Assembly (NCBI GenBank): GCA_037903475.1
Contig: JBAJFG010000019.1
Location: 7,129,001 to 7,193,000 of the forward strand
Length of the DNA stretch: 64,000 bases
Source: Ancylostoma caninum
Taxonomy: Eukaryota > Nematoda > Chromadorea > Rhabditida > Ancylostomatidae
Direction: 5' to 3'
Shown: positions 1-11,719 of the stretch, in pieces
How the letters are laid out: each line of letters starts with the position of its first letter
How positions within the stretch are numbered: the first letter of the stretch is position 1
Made by a program: the position numbers and the translations under genes
Notes under the pieces: model-generated
What the model was told of the DNA's origin: nothing
Seen by the model: only the letters and a program-made list of their open reading frames with translations
Database searches by the model: none

Positions 1-481
1 AATTTAAAAAACCATGGGAAACTTAAAATTGATTGCTTATCTCACGAAAGCAGGAGAAAAGCTGAAAATTTTCCTCAGTTCCCCAACAGTTCAAAATTCT
101 CGCGCGAAAAAATGATTCCACGTAGCTGCCTATTTTCGATTAAAACTTGATTACGGCATATATCTGATCCTGAACAACATTTTTCCGGAAGTAAGAATCA
201 ACCGCCAATTGGCGCTTTACTGGTAATTACACCTCAGTAGGAGATGGCAATTCTGGTCGAATTACCACTACCCTAGACAAATTGAACTCTATCCAGCGTT
301 GCAGACTCGTTGTTGACATCTTCGAACATCTTCGCTAAGACCTTAATGGTGTTTTGAATTGCATCGCGTGATGTGTTTTCCGGCATTGTGATCGCTGACC
401 TTCGGCTAATTTCTATCTCTTTTTCGCTGAACTTTCTGATGTCACGATATGCGCTGACCTTCGCACAATTCTAATGGCCTG

Positions 482-489
482 TATAAAAG
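482..489 (+). promoter_or_regulatory. TATA box upstream of the Gly/Tyr-rich gene
   Basis: TATAAAAG stands about 510 bases before the ATG at 994. Transcription starting about 30 bases downstream would give a leader of roughly 480 nt, removable as an outron by trans-splicing at the TTTTAG acceptor that touches the ATG. Position and consensus are seen; function is inferred. Confidence 0.5.
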
Positions 490-540
490 AGCAACTTTTC
501 AAACGATAGAGTAGTTGTCCTGAGTTTTTCTTCGTTCATC

Positions 541-702
541 ATGTCTGAGTCGCAGTATCACAAGACCAATATCAGTAGAAAAATCCTAGCATTTTTATTA
601 CCACTGTTATTTCTTACGAGTTTTCTATCAGCCACTGTGGTCAACATCAGTTCTTCGTTCAAGATTAGATATAGTCTTATTGAGAAATATAAGTTATTTT
701 GA
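541..702 (+). CDS. Small 53-residue ORF with one hydrophobic segment (doubtful)
   Basis: An ATG at 541, about 50 bases after the TATA box, opens 53 codons ending in TGA at 700-702. Residues about 15-34 form a Leu/Phe-rich hydrophobic stretch that could be a signal anchor or uncleaved signal peptide; the rest is polar and basic. I do not recognise the peptide. It lies in the stretch between the TATA box and the SL-type acceptor of the next gene, so it would be discarded with the outron if the leader is trans-spliced. It may be an upstream ORF, a separate micropeptide or chance. Confidence 0.2.
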   Translation: MSESQYHKTNISRKILAFLLPLLFLTSFLSATVVNISSSFKIRYSLIEKYKLF

Positions 703-993
703 TTCTCCTCACCTCATGTGGAAAAATTCCGGTGGATTTCGCTTATTTTCCGGAGATTTACGTATAATTTTCGGGCGAAATCGGGGAATATTTCGGCGAA
801 AAATTAGCGAAATCTGCTCGAAAAAACCCGTAATCTACTGGAATTTTTCCACCTGAGATACTGTTTTGGAAAATAAAAGGGTAGATAGGCCTTACTCCTC
901 AAAATGTTTGCATCTATGCATCTCTGCTTCGTCTACATATATATTCTTGCTGTAGGTTTTCAAGAGAACTTTTCGAAATCTCGGCTCTTTTAG

Positions 994-2996
994 ATGAAAG
1001 GTTTCGCAATTCTACTTGCTCTCGTCGTTGTTGCGGCTGCGCAGTTTGGTGTGAACAGCGCTATCGGTGCCAACAGTAAGTTGTTTTAAGCCATTTGCCG
1101 CTGTCCACTCCAGAAAAAGTTAAAGACAGATTGACATGATTGAGAATTCACAACCGTGTTGTGTCATTATACAATTCCGGGATCCTAGTTGTGTCATAAT
1201 AGAATTCCGAGATCCTAAAAAGACGTTTAGCTCTCACAGCAGTTGAAAAGTTGAAATTATCTTAAGGTCTTTTGAGCTAGTGACCAACAAAAAGGTACCG
1301 AACCGACGAAACCCGAGCATAAGTACGAACCCTATTCCTCCTAATTTAGCCCGCTTCGCCAACGTCAACTCAGGACTAAATGCTGGCTTCCAAAGGCCAG
1401 CATACGGTGGACAAGTAAGTGTTGTAGAGTGTTCAATATGGAAAACCTATGTTCCAAGAATATCCTTATTTCCTCACAATCATTCTTGAGCTATGACTTT
1501 TCAGGGATACTATGGTAACCGAGGATATTACGGTAACCAAGGATATTATGGTAATCGAGGCGGCTGGGGACAACAAGGCAGTGTTTACGTAAGTTGAACA
1601 CCATATTTCAAAGGGCGACCACAAGTGAAGTAATACTGTGAGAATGTCAGAGTGCAGAATGGAAATAACTTTTTTTTCAAATAGATCTAGAAAACATTCA
1701 TGTCTCTTAGCAAAACAACACTTGAGGCGACCTTCTTGTCCTTGGAACTAGATGTTTTTTCGAAGTTTTTACGCCATACTATCCTCTTATATCATCATAA
1801 ATGGTGAATTGAACGTACAGCTAACGTAGTTAGTGGATGACATAGGTGTAAATTTCGAACGTTTTTGGTAGGCTTCGTCTATATTCACAGTTTTCAGAAG
1901 GCTTATAAGACGCCTGGCTAAGCGTTTTTTAAAAGACCTCCCCCCCCCCGAAGTGGATGATTGCAAAATCATCGCTACTTGAATAATTTTTTAATTAATC
2001 ATAGCGCTCTAGGGTGAACCGTGCTGGTTTCCACTATGACTTCATCCTACAGGAAGTTACTTCATCAGTTATTCTACTCGCGATGGACCTGCTTTCTTCA
2101 AGGACTTCATGTCCAAAAAACACTCGGTCTGCTGTTCCAGAAGCATTCCTAGAGCAACATTTTATAATACTTAGAAACTACACAGCGTTCGGAAAAACTT
2201 GATGAGGTTGGAGATAAAAAAACCCGCAAGATATTAGGCAAACTGTCTCTTGTAATCCTTATCAGAGATGTGGGGACATGTGAATGTTGATAAGTTGAAT
2301 TTGGTCTAAAATTAGGAAACTACCCATGGGACTCCATCCATTTGCACGGCGAAACAAAATGATAGCCTATTAGCCTAACATGACACATTTTTCCAATATA
2401 AGAAATCAAAACCGAGTAATTTAAACTTTATTTCAGGGACAACAGGGCTACTATGGTCGTGGAGGGTGGGGACAACAAGGAGGTTTCCAGGTTTGTCATG
2501 ACACTAATCGTAAAAACCCAAACCCGACGAGACAGGGCAGGCAAAGAGAAATTAAACCCAAGTAGAACTAACAAAAACATTTCCTAGCTCATGAAATTCT
2601 ATGCTCTGCCGATCATAGATGTGAGAACGATCAAATTCGTTGGATATTCGAGCGTTTTCATGCATTAAATTGATAATACAAAACAAAGCTAGCAGTTTCA
2701 ATACATCGAATAATCTTCAGTATTTCAGGGGCAGTACGGAGGTCAACAGAACTACCAAGGAGGAGGTTTGTTGCATCTCAGGGTTTAAATAAAGATACCA
2801 TTCCTATGGTCCCATCACATGTGGCATTTCTACAGGATGGGGACGACCTGGCGGTTTCAGTGCTGGACAATCACTAGGAGTTTCCGGAGCACGTAGTGAG
2901 TTTATTTTCCTTGATATGTGTGTAGTCTTGAGTAAAGGCGCTATTTCAGCCGGACTCGGTGTCGCCAGCAGTTTGGGTGCCTTCGGCAGGAAGTAG
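994..2996 (+). CDS. Secreted Gly/Tyr/Gln-rich repeat protein, seven exons
   Basis: Exons: 994-1075, 1281-1414, 1505-1588, 2437-2490, 2729-2765, 2836-2895, 2950-2996. All phases agree (1,0,0,0,1,1), giving 165 aa. The acceptor TTTTAG abuts the ATG, so SL trans-splicing is likely. Residues 1-20 are a signal peptide with an Ala/Leu/Val core; residues about 28-60 are a basic, Pro/Asn-rich linker; then come GYYGN(R/Q) repeats, two RGGWGQQG blocks and a Gly/Gln tract; the tail is Gly/Ser/Ala-rich and ends in Arg-Lys. No cysteine is present in the mature part. Worm Gly/Tyr-rich secreted peptides include antimicrobial and cuticle- or eggshell-associated types; which applies here cannot be told. Exons 3 and 4 are symmetric phase-0 cassettes carrying the same motif, suggesting growth by exon duplication. 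Gene structure is sure; function is open. Confidence 0.85.
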
Positions 2997-3104
2997 ATAA
3001 ACACCAACGACAATTTCTACCTCGACGACAGCGGATTTGCGGCTGAATACTTTGATTCGCTAGTGCATAACTTACGAATAAGTGTAAATTCACATATTGT
3101 TCAG

Positions 3105-3110
3105 AATAAA
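3105..3110 (+). terminator. Poly(A) signal of the Gly/Tyr-rich gene
   Basis: AATAAA lies 109 bases after the stop codon, a usual nematode 3' UTR length. Confidence 0.65.
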
Positions 3111-5630
3111 AGAAAACATGTCGCGATGGCAACGTCTAAATGTATTACGTACACACATACACACTAGTTGCGTCGTTCAGTTCTCTTTACTGTGTAGTTT
3201 CAAGAAGAAATCTCCAGACGATGAAACACCAGCTTTACAATCCTCATCTATTTTTTGGAGGTGTTACCAGCTGGTACCACCTATCATCTTTACAAATTGC
3301 GTACGTGTTTTTTCCACGAAGAATCTCAAGCTGCATGACGATAAAGTAAACATGTCTGGATAATTGATGGTGGCAGACAGACTGTAGCTATTTCTTTTTT
3401 CTTCCTTTTCAAATTGACCTCACTGCAGGAGGATGAACTGCAGAGCGATCAGCTGTACTTGTGTCTGACCTCAGCTGGTGTTCCCTGGAGCAGGCTCCAT
3501 AAAGTTCTCGTGAAGCAAAGAAGCCTCCGTTTCGGCTCTGAGAAAGTATGGAGGAGGGGATTCGGGAGAATAAAGAAATCTAAAAAATTTGCTGGGTTCA
3601 TGAGAACACCAACTGGGATCACTGAAAGAGCTCGTGATTCTCGAAAAATTACCACCCGTGCCCGTAAGGCTGAGGTAGAATTGCACACTGAAGACATTGG
3701 AGAATGTACACTTTCCTTAAAAAACAGAAGTTTTCTGGACGACACGAGTTTCATTCCAGCAGAATTTTTCTCGCATTCCATCCCAGGGAATTGGAACGAG
3801 AGGAATGCTTTTCCGATCTCGGAAACTTTCAATATTCTGGTGTTTTTTTGGGATTCCGAATCTCTAAGCCCAAGATCCGAGAAATTGCGACAAAAAATCC
3901 GGAGCTTGCATGAAGTTTTGAAGAGCAGACAAATTGCAATTCTTCTTAAGATTTGCCGCTAGTTTTCAGTTTTTTTTTCAGTTTTTTTTTAAAGAAATGA
4001 CAAGCATTCTGCACGAAACGGCGGTTACGAACCAAGAATGATGCTTTTTAGTTCTTTGAAAACCCGCCCTTTTCGTGTTTTTCCACATTTCCTCAATTAC
4101 TGGCTCCTTTCCCTGCTCTAGAATTTTTACACAAAATCCATTGTTGTTTTTTTTCAATCACAACGCCTTCGAAGTCCTTCCACGCCGCCCTCTAAGAAAA
4201 CAAGTGAGATCATTAGGACCTAGAGATATCTCAAACTCGACCATGTGAAAAAAGGCGTGGCTCACCTGTGAGCTACGCAATCGTCAATGGGTTAAATTTT
4301 TTTCAGAATTTTTTAAATTCTTGTCATTCACAACATATAACAAACAAAGTAATCGACTGATCACTCGATAATTCTCTTAAATCGTTTGAATGCAAATCAT
4401 TCGAAGATTCAATTATTCGAAACCCCTGATTTCCTCCAATTCCAATGATTTCGTTAATGTTATTTATTTTCTTTATCTCCTTTACTCCTCAATAGACTTG
4501 CGAAACTTCCAGCACTTGATTATTTACTTGCAGTAGAAGCTAAAACAAGGGGGAACCCCATTTAAGACTTCCACCACTGCAAATCTCTACCTAGTTTTTT
4601 TTTAGAGTTCTTCCAAATCTCTACTTTCTTTCTTAGAGATCTTCAGAGATAGAATTTCCTCTGGCTTCGTCAGAGTCTCACGTACGTATGTTTTCTCTAT
4701 AAGCTCAATTCATTTATAAAACGAGCTCAAGAGATTGTTTGAGTGTTTGATTTCATCTGTAATCTCTTGGTTGTGTCCTGTTTCATTCCACACATGTGTT
4801 TCACATGTTCAGTGAGGACAAAGATAGATTTTCATGAAACCGATGTGAAATGTTCGTGCCCCATTGTTCGTGTAGGACAATAACGAGGCAGTCAGAATAA
4901 TCATCAGGGCTAATTTTTGTTTTTGATGGCTTTGTGCTCGCTGTAAAGAGCACCAAGAATAGCCAAACGTTATGTGGAGCATGAGCAATGCTTCGAATAA
5001 CTTTAAGTGATCTTTCATCTCTCTTCAGTGAATAATGCTGCCTCAAAGTAGTTTCGTACATATTTTTCCCAAGCATAACATCGGAAAGAATTGCCGAAGA
5101 GTCTTTGGGAAGTATGTCAAAGAGCGCAAACAACCCAGCAAATACCCAACGTTCTCTAATTGAGCTGAACAACCAAGTTGGTCTAATTTGCCTTGGTGAT
5201 TGGGTGACCAAGGGCACGCCATCCTTCCCTTTTTCTTTCGAAAGCCAGTTATAACGTAAGGTCTCTTCTTGAAATTTAGTGTCGTTAGAAAATTCCTCCC
5301 CTTGATTATGAGTAGGGAACAAAGCACTACACAGCAGTTTTGAGCTGGAAAATTACGAAATCCCTTTGGACCACAGCAAAACTAACAAAGTCTTAGCAAT
5401 CGAGCAAGGAAAAAGATAATAATCTCAACTTTCCAAACGCCATACTTTCGAAATCCTGATTTTTTAGGTGTTGGTGTGAGTCCCAGAAACGAACTTGCAG
5501 TATATATTTTCTGATCTCTTCCAAATCGAGCTGAACTAAGGCACCTTCAACCGCTTCCGTGGTAATACGAGACTCAACGAGTAGGCATTTTGCTGCTGCG
5601 GGTTTTTTTCTGGTACCTGTGTATCTGCAA
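3111..5630. other. Intergenic; two unrecognised open frames
   Basis: A plus-strand frame at 3414-3962 (182 codons) and a minus-strand frame at 4801-5322 (173 codons) are long for this composition. Neither shows a domain, signal peptide or repeat that I recognise, and the 3.4-4.0 kb stretch is also open on the opposite strand, which favours chance. Nothing else was seen. Confidence 0.4.
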
Positions 5631-5639
5631 AGGACCGTA

Positions 5640-5830
5640 TTGGTGCGTATCTGAGCTAGATGCATCGCTGAATCTACCGACAGTATAGCTGTTAAGGTGC
5701 CTAAATTTACCCATAACCCGGCTCCCACCAGCATGTTTACCCGTACGTGATTTGTCTATGCTCAACTATTGCTCATGAGTAATCCTGCCCATAGATTCGG
5801 GATTACCCATCCTTCCAATGATGCATACTG
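5640..5830. repeat. GATTACCC/GGGTAATC palindromic repeat family, degenerate copy
   Basis: Family pieces present: GATGCATCGCTGAATCTACC near 5661, AAATTTACCCATAACCCGG near 5703, and GGGATTACCCATCC followed by ATGATGCAT near 5800-5825. Order and motifs match better copies at 15.4, 19.9 and 34.2-34.6 kb. Confidence 0.5.
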
Positions 5831-8800
5831 GCTCTGTAACCGTGTCACTGTCGTCTGCACAGAGCTCCCTTCGGTCGACTCCTTTCATGCAGAGCGCTGC
5901 TTGCTTAGAATATAGTCCCCCCTGTCGAACTTCAACCAAGAATTCCGCCGCGAACGTTCGGGAAAACACATTATTCTATTCAAATAGTTGTATCCTGGAA
6001 GGGACACGTACGTTCATAACAGCATTGCCCACTTACAATGGTCCTGGTTGAAAACATGCATTCTGATGGGGAATTAAATTTCACGCGAGTAGACAGAGGA
6101 AAATGACATGAACAGAGTGTTCTAGTACTCATATTTTTGACCCTATTCACTTAGTTTATCCCCTCATGGCATTTCAGACGGCAGCTTTTTCCTAGAAAAG
6201 AGTGAGAAAATGAAGCTTTAGTTAGGGCGTTGAATTGGGCTGAAGTATTCTCTCTACTCGGCATCCATCGAGTTCTCTTTGTGAGTTGTCCCCCTTTCCC
6301 TTTATGTGCTTTCAGCATTCTCTATGCACCCATTTTGCACTTCACGTTCGGTATTGGAAAGCATTTAATGTGCGTTGGACATCACTGGCACTTTCAAGTG
6401 CCATTATGTTCATGCGTTTTTTTTCTCAAAAGAAATAGGCAGAACGGCTTTCTTGAAGAACATAATCGTATAGTGAAGTGCTGGCGTTTTTGCTATAACA
6501 AGGCTCGCGCTTATATCAACGTGGATGCACAGTCCCAGCTCAGAATCGTTTTTGAGACTTTCGCTAAGTGATCCCATAAAAAACAACTCGAAAGCCGCTT
6601 TTTGAGCAAGGAATTTTTGTGGATCATGTGGGCGGAGCCAAGAGGTTACGTGGTTCTCAAGTCATGTGCTACTCACCCTATCTCATCATACATGGAGTGC
6701 AGTTTCTATTCCGTTAGGTTGTGGACGCGCAACTCTCAAGAAAGTGCAACTTCCTCCGGAATATGTGCTCCCGGGAGTGGATTAGGTCTGTTGAGGTTCA
6801 TTGCGGTCCAGATGGTTGTTCTCGTGCTCCACATGTTGTTGTAACGGCGCATGACGTATTTTGCCCATCTGTGTTTCGTGGATGCCATGTTTTCTGACGA
6901 GTCTATGATCTTTGACTTTATTAAGATGTTGCTTCTACTGCTTCCATCTATTCGTTTCTGGAAGACATCTTTCTACTGCCCTATGTATCGTTTTCTTAGT
7001 AGTGGAGATGCTTTTTTATTAGTTATAGATTTGAAAATGTACGTGGAATCAGTCATTTCAATGAGTTGCTGCAAAATCGATGCCGGACTTTGATAGCTGA
7101 TTTTGAGTCGTCATAACTAGGCCGAAGCTAAATTTTTCCGCAGATCTAGCACTCATTCAAATCAGCACATCATCGTCATTTTTCAGCTGAATAATACTTT
7201 CATATGGTATTAATAATAATTCATATGGTCCGAAATTAATCTTTTTGAAGCAAGCAAAATCAGCATAAGCGTTTCGAGCTGATGCATTTTCACGGCCTAT
7301 TAATTCTCTCAGGGAAGTATCCAACTGCCTGAATTTGTGGTCATCTAAGGGAGCAGTTCATTGATAAGGATTTTGAAAGAGATTCTCTATCCCACCAGTA
7401 TTTTCGTCCAGATCGTGTGAAGTTTAAATGTAAATAGTGATGTGTCGTGCAACATCATAGGATAATTTGAGGAAAACTCGTCCATTTTGTTCACCATCCC
7501 TGTTTATTACGAAACCCCAAAAACACCAAATTAATGAATAGCAGTACCACGTTCTAGAACCTGAACAGATCTTCTTGTGAAACCTCGTACTAGTGCCCTC
7601 AAAACGGCGTTGACGTTACCGAGTTTGCGTCTACTACTCCGAGACACACATCCCCAGAACCGCATAAAGGGTACCAGCAGTAGGCTACGCCTTTGTTGGA
7701 CATTCCCTCCCGCATACGCTGGCAATATTCGCCTTCCTAGCAGCTGCGTTCTTACCGAGTTATAATTCATGATACGGTTTGGGACGATTTTCCGCAAATG
7801 ACTACATTTCGAATAACTCTCGATTAACCGAATAAAATTGAAAAGAGAATAAAAAGGCAGAAACGAGAAAAAATGAGTTTTAAAGGTTTGAATACAAAAT
7901 TTGCTGTTGGAACATTGCTTCATAATATATTCCAAAGTTTGTGGATCGAAAATCCGACATCGATTTAGCAGTCATCTTTCCTGTTCTCACTCTGTTCCTT
8001 TTGCACTGCCGTAGAGGCTTTCTTGGCCGAGTGAGCAAGAGAGCCATCCTTTCGTGAAGAAAAGCATACTTTTTCCTATTCCTTCTATGATTCCTGCCAG
8101 TTCTTTCGCAGTCGTTACCTCAGTTTAGTGCGAGTGAAGAACATCGCGAATATATAGACATTTATCCGTAACTTAAAATCCGATAATTATTTTGTGCGCA
8201 TTTACTAAAAAAAGTATTTACTTGCTAAAAACCTCGCCGCTCGTCAAAAGACCAAAAGACCGACGACCATTTTGTATTTATTATACATAAATATAAAGAA
8301 TATTGCATATGGGACTTGAAGCGTTGTCATGCATAAACTGAAAGCACATTCATAACATGTTCGAGATGAAACGAATACATTTGTTTAGTCTGAAAGACCT
8401 CTTCTTCACAGAGCACACTATGATTTTACTAAAGTTCACAGCGGGAGGTTTTTAGAAAGAGCTGTACTTGCACGTTTTCTTCAGTTCGATGGCCACGTGA
8501 TGTGAGTCGTGCTTGGAACAATGCTTTCATTGTATGTGCATGTCTGGCATGGAAGGTAGAACAAGCGCTAATAATACCTCTATCCGCGAAAACATCGGTG
8601 GAAGCCATTGACGGAGGAGGTTTCTTGAAATTTGAGTTGGTGAGCTACGTAATAGAGACCTAGTCTCCATTGACTCTTTATGTTTGCAGGTTGGTAGTGT
8701 AGAGCGTACACGAGGCTGCAAGTTTTTTTAGCCCCAGCACTTTACTACCTACGCTAGCTAGCAGTGGTCGCCCTTAAACTCCACACAGTAGAGCAATAGT

Positions 8801-9600
8801 AAGGTACGGTTACCCAACTCGCTCTTGTCCTTAGCCGTTAAAAAAGAAAATAACAATATCGGGTACAGTTCTATGATACTAACCTGCAAACACGAAGACA
8901 TCTTGCCGAGGTTCAGGGAAAGTCGGTCATGGCGATTGACTCCTTACTTTTATGACTTGCGTTCATGCTGCTTTTCGGAAAGACTTGGAGCATCCCGATG
9001 ACACTACTAGTTCAGTACTTTGTGTTCACTCGACAGAGAGAAAAAACGCGAAATGCACCTTATCTGTGTGTTTCTCTATTTATTGTTGTTCTGATAGCGA
9101 GTGATTATAGCTATTACAAAAGATATTGGTAGAACAGTAGGACAAAAAAAAGTACTCAAGAAGTTCAATTGAATGTCAGTTGGATTAGCACAGCAGTGGC
9201 AATCAAATTAGAAAGCAAGTCGTTCTAAATGTCCTCCAAGAAAGATTCACTCCATATAACTGAAGAGTTTTTTTTTTACAAAGGTTTCTACGTCTACTAG
9301 AAATCATATCTTTATATCAGTGACTTCCTTGGAGAAACGGACCCAAATTCTTTTTCTCATTTGCGTTGGTGAGACAACTCGTGCATCCCATCTTCGAAAG
9401 AGAATGCCGGTCAGAGTCTCAATTCACTTGTATAATATTCAGTTTTTTGAGCCTGGGTTAAAGCATCCAATGCGAAATTGATGAGCTGGACTAGTAAGAA
9501 TGACGTGCCTCGCTTTATTCATGACCTTCACCTGCTTTTCAAACAACTGATCTTTCTCCTGTCTCCTCCTCAAGAACCATTGCTTTCAGAATGGCAACTT
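5831..9600. other. Intergenic, no recognisable gene
   Basis: Only short open frames on both strands. A moderately GC-rich patch at 7535-7770 is open on both strands and may be a repeat copy. No splice-consistent exon chain was found. Confidence 0.4.
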
Positions 9601-9626
9601 CTAAAGAGTACGCATGTACTCTTTAG
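9601..9626. repeat. Perfect 11-bp-arm hairpin
   Basis: CTAAAGAGTAC, loop GCAT, then its exact complement GTACTCTTTAG. It lies just left of the foldback element starting near 9635. Confidence 0.7.
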
Positions 9627-9634
9627 CGACTGTT

Positions 9635-9943
9635 AGAAGCATAGTCAGGTAGCCCAGGGAGTGCATCCGTGACTTTGTCTGCAATTGCGGCTGACACATG
9701 GTGTCGGCCAGCTAGCACTCGTAAGCTGATATGATATGATAACGCAGGGACATGTGTCCGGTAGATTTCAGTGAATGACAGTAGGAAATATAGAAGGAAT
9801 TGCGTCACATACGTATTAGGAATTACAGAGGGAAGTGTAAAAATTATATTGAACCAGCTGATCAGCCGGACGATACTACGAGGCAGCCGTAATTGCCGAC
9901 AAGGTTTCAGAAGCACTACTAGCTAGGCTGCCCGACTGTAAGC
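9635..9943. mobile_element. Foldback (MITE-like) element with imperfect ~55-bp inverted ends
   Basis: The left end (AGTCAGGTAGCCC... to CAATTGCGGCTG) and the complement of the right end (AGTCGGGCAGCC... to CAATTACGGCTG) align with scattered mismatches and small gaps. No transposase frame lies between them. No target duplication was identified. Confidence 0.5.
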
Positions 9944-9949
9944 ATACAT

Positions 9950-10618
9950 ATATCCAGGACAGTTGGCTATCGTTCATTGTTCAAAATCGATTCGCTTATT
10001 GCGGTTGTGTTATCCTACAACGGTTCTCGTATATGGTGGTGGCCAAAAACATATTCTGTCCACGAATTTTTTCACAAACGCCACATCGTTGGCGGATGGT
10101 TTGCGCTGCTTTATAGTGTTTAGGCGTGAGATGCAGGAAGGGACCTACAAAAATGCGAGAGTATAGGCTTCAGGCAATTATATCCACCTGATTTTGTCTC
10201 TCCTCTTGGTTCGCAACGTTGTGGGTTTGCGTGCATCATTCGTCGACGTAATTTGACAGAGATTGCATCTAGAGGCAAACAATGACAGTAATGCTGAGAT
10301 AAATTCTTCTGGAAATCTTCTTTCCCAGATATGGTAAAAGACCTATTCTATGTGCTCGTTTTTGCATGTCTGTCAATAAATGTACTTTGCTTGCCGCACA
10401 AGCTTAAACTCGTTTACTCTCTTGAATATTCCAATGAGAAAAAAGTGTTTTTTTCATTTTCATTGTGACTCGTTTTTTTTTCTTTTTCTTCTCCATCCAT
10501 CCTCCTGTTCCCCTTTTTAGCGTTTGTCGCAGTGCTCAAAGGGTTGCAGTGTCTCGCTCTTCTCCGCTATATAGCACGATCCTGGATATCATCCTTGATG
10601 AGTCGAATAATCTCCCTC
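9950..10618. other. Intergenic, no recognisable gene
   Basis: T-rich and C/T-rich tracts around 10440-10500; no domain or exon chain seen. Confidence 0.4.
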
Positions 10619-10627
10619 GTATTTTTG

Positions 10628-10836
10628 GGGTGTGTATCATCGTGAGGGAAAACGAGGCGGAGCTTTCCCGCCCTCCACGATCAACTCGTCCTCTGTCCAT
10701 TCAAACTTTGCATAGTCATGTATAGTGAAATCGCGCGCGAAAAGAACGAGTCAACCGTTTGGGGCGGGAGGAGGATTTGAACGAACCAATCACAGAACTG
10801 TACCAGCCCCGTTTTCCCTCACGATGATACACACCC
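10628..10836. mobile_element. Non-autonomous TIR element (MITE) with 9-bp target duplication
   Basis: Perfect 27-bp terminal inverted repeats (10628-10654 and 10810-10836) begin GGGTGTGTATCATCGTGAGG; similarity continues after one mismatch. Identical 9-mers GTATTTTTG flank the element (10619-10627 and 10837-10845). The 209-bp interior codes for nothing. A 9-bp duplication is typical of Mutator-like (MULE) elements, so that class is inferred. Confidence 0.85.
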
Positions 10837-11159
10837 GTATTTTTGCATATGTGGTTGCATTGATTTTTCGGTGCTGCTCTGGCCCGCTTGCCTCCATACC
10901 TTTCATCTCCGAGGGAACGGTGGAGCAGTGGTCTTCTGATGAGGTGACCAAACCAGCATCATTTTTGTGCACGTACGTAGTTGCAGCTGGATCGGTGCCG
11001 TCTGTATCACTGTTCCTATGTTTTTGTTCGGCACCTTATCACACCTCTGAGCTCACATGCCCATCTAAGTATAAGTGTTAAACACGCGTTCGTGCATCTC
11101 CCACATCAGCATTCACTCCGGTACATCAGTGGTGGCCTTGCACCATTTTCGCCTTCTTA

Positions 11160-11618
11160 ATCTCTACAATTCTTTGCGACCCAAGGTACTCTCAAATATC
11201 TTGGATCACTAGGCATTAATGTTGTTTCTCAGTTGATTCTCTTGAGCATGCGCGGGTAATCCTTTCTTCAACTGCAGCACACACCCTTCCGTAACACCAC
11301 CGTAACACGCATCCACCCAAACGCAATACGTTTGCGTTCGCAACAAGAACATCATCCTCTACACCTCTTATGATTTCACTTTTCTTAATGTTCAACCTTA
11401 GCCACGCGTCTGCCAGTGCTGACAGACGCAAATCGCTGGCTATGTGACAAGGGGTACGCTGCTGGTCTCTGATTGGTCGATTCATGCTCGCATGTCGGCT
11501 GCAGCCTTCGAGGGTATGAGCAGTTCTGCGTGGATATGGACAACTTTTCTAAGCTTGAATGAGACAGATGGATGTTATCGTAACCCACAAACTGTGAGAA
11601 GGTGGCCACCAATGTCAT
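11160..11618 (-). pseudogene. Possible reverse-transcriptase (LINE) relic, minus strand
   Basis: A minus-strand frame (11216-11485) contains a stretch like LRLNIKKSEI, which resembles the segment after the catalytic box of nematode non-LTR reverse transcriptases (pattern LRLNxKKTE). It then runs about 40 residues to VEERITRA, comparable to the following VxxRIxxA block. The FADD catalytic box was not found and the reading frame is broken. This is a weak family call from one motif and spacing. Confidence 0.25.
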
Positions 11619-11719
11619 CTAGTGCGTCGAATTTGAAGAAGCAACATGACTTGAGCATACGCGTGCGGCGCGGTCGCGTCGCAGCGTACGTCTTGACCGC
11701 CACCCTTACTGAGCAGTGC

